This document shows, in pieces, positions 62,696 to 64,000 of a DNA stretch of 64,000 nt (positions within the stretch are counted from its first letter, which is position 1; each line of letters starts with the position of its first letter). Origin of the DNA: Psychromicrobium lacuslunae. GTDB taxonomy: Bacteria; Actinomycetota; Actinomycetes; Actinomycetales; Micrococcaceae. The translations under genes and the position numbers were made by a program. The notes beneath the pieces are model-generated. The model saw only the letters and a list, made by a program, of their open reading frames with translations, searched no databases and was not told the DNA's origin. The stretch covers positions 1,364,001-1,428,000 of the forward strand of contig NZ_CP011005.1 of assembly GCF_000950575.1 (NCBI RefSeq). The letters are read 5' to 3'.

Positions 62696-64000
62696 ATGTT
62701 TCGTCTGGCCACCCTGTCCCTGCGTAATCGTGCGCTGATCGCCTTGGTGACGGTCTTCGTCGCCGTCTTTGGTGTTATTTCGATGGGCTCGCTCAAGCAG
62801 GAGCTGATCCCTTCCCTCGAATTGCCGCAGATCACCGTGGTCACCTCGATGCCGGGAGCATCAGCTGAGGTGATAGACGCCCAAGTCAGTCGGCCACTGG
62901 AGACCGCGCTGAACGCAGTGGAGAACCTCAGTTCCTCCACCTCTACCTCGCGCAGCGGGGTATCGACAATTAATCTGAGCTTCCCCTACGGCACAAATCT
63001 CGACCGGGCACGGAACCAGATAGACCGCGCGATTGCTAATGCCCGCGCGCAACTACCCGACGATACTCAGCCCCAGGCCGTGGCCGGCAATATTAGTGAC
63101 TTCCCGATCCTCTACCTCGCGGTGGCCTCGGACAAGTCACTCTCCGAACTCAATTCAGATCTGCAGCGCATTGCGGTGCCCAAGATCTTGAAGGTCGATG
63201 GCGTTCGTGGTGCCGATGTGACCGGTGCCAATGGGCAGCACATCGAGATCCAGCCAGACCCTGCAAAACTTGCCGCTTCCGGTGTTGCCGTGAGCGCAAT
63301 CGCCGATGCGCTCAAGAACAACGGCGCACTGGTGCCGGCCGGTACCATCACCGACTCGGGCAAGTCCCTTTCGGTGCAAATCGGCAGTCCAGTAGATTCG
63401 CTCGATGCGGTCAAGGCTCTGCCTCTAGCCGGGGCCAAGGGGGGGCAGTCCGCGCCGACCATCGGATCGGTAGCGTCCGTTTCCTTGCAGGACGACCAAA
63501 CCACCTCGATCACCCGTACAAATGGCAAACCTACTCTGGCGCTCTCGGTAACCAAGACCCCGGATGCAGATACCGTCACGGTCTCACACGCCATCAACAA
63601 GTTGCTTCCCGAGCTCAAGGAAGAGCTCGGTTCGAATGCCACCTTCACCACGGTCCTTGATCAGGCCCCTTTCATTGAGAAATCAATTGAAGACCTCGGC
63701 ACCGAAGGCCTGCTCGGCCTGGGCTTCGCCGTGATCGTGATCTTGATCTTCTTGCTCTCGGTGCGTTCCACGCTGGTGACCGCGATTTCGATTCCGCTTT
63801 CACTTTTGGTCACCTTGATCGGGTTGTGGGCGACTCACTATTCGCTCAATATTCTGACCCTAGGTGCCTTGACAATCGCGATTGGCCGGGTGGTCGATGA
63901 CTCGATTGTGGTGATCGAAAACATCAAACGACACCTCAGCTATGGCGAGGATAAACTCACCGCGATCACCTCAGCGATCAAGGAAGTTGCTGGCGCGGTC
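62696..64000 (+). CDS. RND-type efflux permease (AcrB-like), truncated by window end
   Basis: The reading frame from ATG 62696 (GGAG 8 nt upstream) stays open to the window edge: 435 residues are visible of an expected ~1,000. It starts MFRLATLSLRNRALIALVTVF (TM1), followed by the periplasmic pore segments (ITVVTSMPGASAEVIDAQVSRPLE; NLDRARNQIDRAIANARAQLPD) and TM2-TM4 with the proton-relay pair in GRVVDDSIVVIENIKRH. It is an acidic-substrate or drug efflux pump of the hydrophobe/amphiphile exporter family. No adaptor-protein gene is seen upstream; mqo ends 53 bp before it. Confidence 0.9.
   Translation, partial: MFRLATLSLRNRALIALVTVFVAVFGVISMGSLKQELIPSLELPQITVVTSMPGASAEVIDAQVSRPLETALNAVENLSSSTSTSRSGVSTINLSFPYGTNLDRARNQIDRAIANARAQLPDDTQPQAVAGNISDFPILYLAVASDKSLSELNSDLQRIAVPKILKVDGVRGADVTGANGQHIEIQPDPAKLAASGVAVSAIADALKNNGALVPAGTITDSGKSLSVQIGSPVDSLDAVKALPLAGAKGGQSAPTIGSVASVSLQDDQTTSITRTNGKPTLALSVTKTPDADTVTVSHAINKLLPELKEELGSNATFTTVLDQAPFIEKSIEDLGTEGLLGLGFAVIVILIFLLSVRSTLVTAISIPLSLLVTLIGLWATHYSLNILTLGALTIAIGRVVDDSIVVIENIKRHLSYGEDKLTAITSAIKEVAGAV

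Overview
The window looks like chromosomal DNA of a moderate-GC actinobacterium of the Arthrobacter/Renibacterium type (Micrococcaceae). This is inferred from product sequences and gene order (an IclR regulator divergent from leuCD, then murA, plsC, gpsA, ddl, a DUF3515 lipoprotein and thiL; an ilvB-ilvN-ilvC operon; mqo). No database search was possible. Most genes look intact and ordinary.

Layout. 1-14,980: housekeeping block with a partial spermidine-synthase-like gene, rsmD, recG, a DAK2 kinase-like gene, thiL, a DUF3515 lipoprotein, ddl, gpsA, plsC, murA, leuD, leuC, a divergent IclR regulator, DUF1697 and a DUF998 membrane protein. 15,120-23,640: tRNA-Gln and tRNA-Glu, a 735-residue two-anchor repeat protein, a HAD phosphatase, gltX, a fumarylacetoacetase-family gene, ilvE and leuB. 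23,700-33,150: two-component system, MacB/FtsX-type ABC transporter, metG, and a regulator/MFS pair. 33,160-41,220: serA, ilvC, ilvN, ilvB with an attenuator and an overlooked 15-residue leader peptide, ilvD and tRNA-Lys. 41,389-49,105: accessory cluster built around a 1,361-residue NRPS. 49,200-59,270: accessory enzymes and regulators (two HAD phosphatases, aldo/keto reductase, ene-reductase, IclR, MBL hydrolase, TetR, peroxiredoxin, tRNA-Leu, D-amino-acid lyase, SGNH and fasciclin lipoproteins). 59,400-64,000: peptide-binding lipoprotein, mqo and a truncated RND permease.

Two themes stand out. First, nearly the whole branched-chain amino acid pathway is here, and three promoters (leuC/IclR, leuB, ilvB) carry the same inverted repeat, TCTCA-N5-TGAGA or a close variant, over an A/T-rich -10-like core. 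The obvious candidate regulator is the IclR protein at 12,967. The ilv operon adds leader-peptide attenuation.

Second, the NRPS has the architecture of an indigoidine (blue pigment) synthetase: an adenylation domain interrupted by an oxidase domain, then carrier and thioesterase domains. It also carries a C-terminal 4-oxalocrotonate-tautomerase-like domain. It is co-directional with an MFS exporter, a maleate-isomerase-family protein, a 3-hydroxyisobutyrate-dehydrogenase-like enzyme and a TetR regulator. This is the best candidate for an undescribed system in the window.
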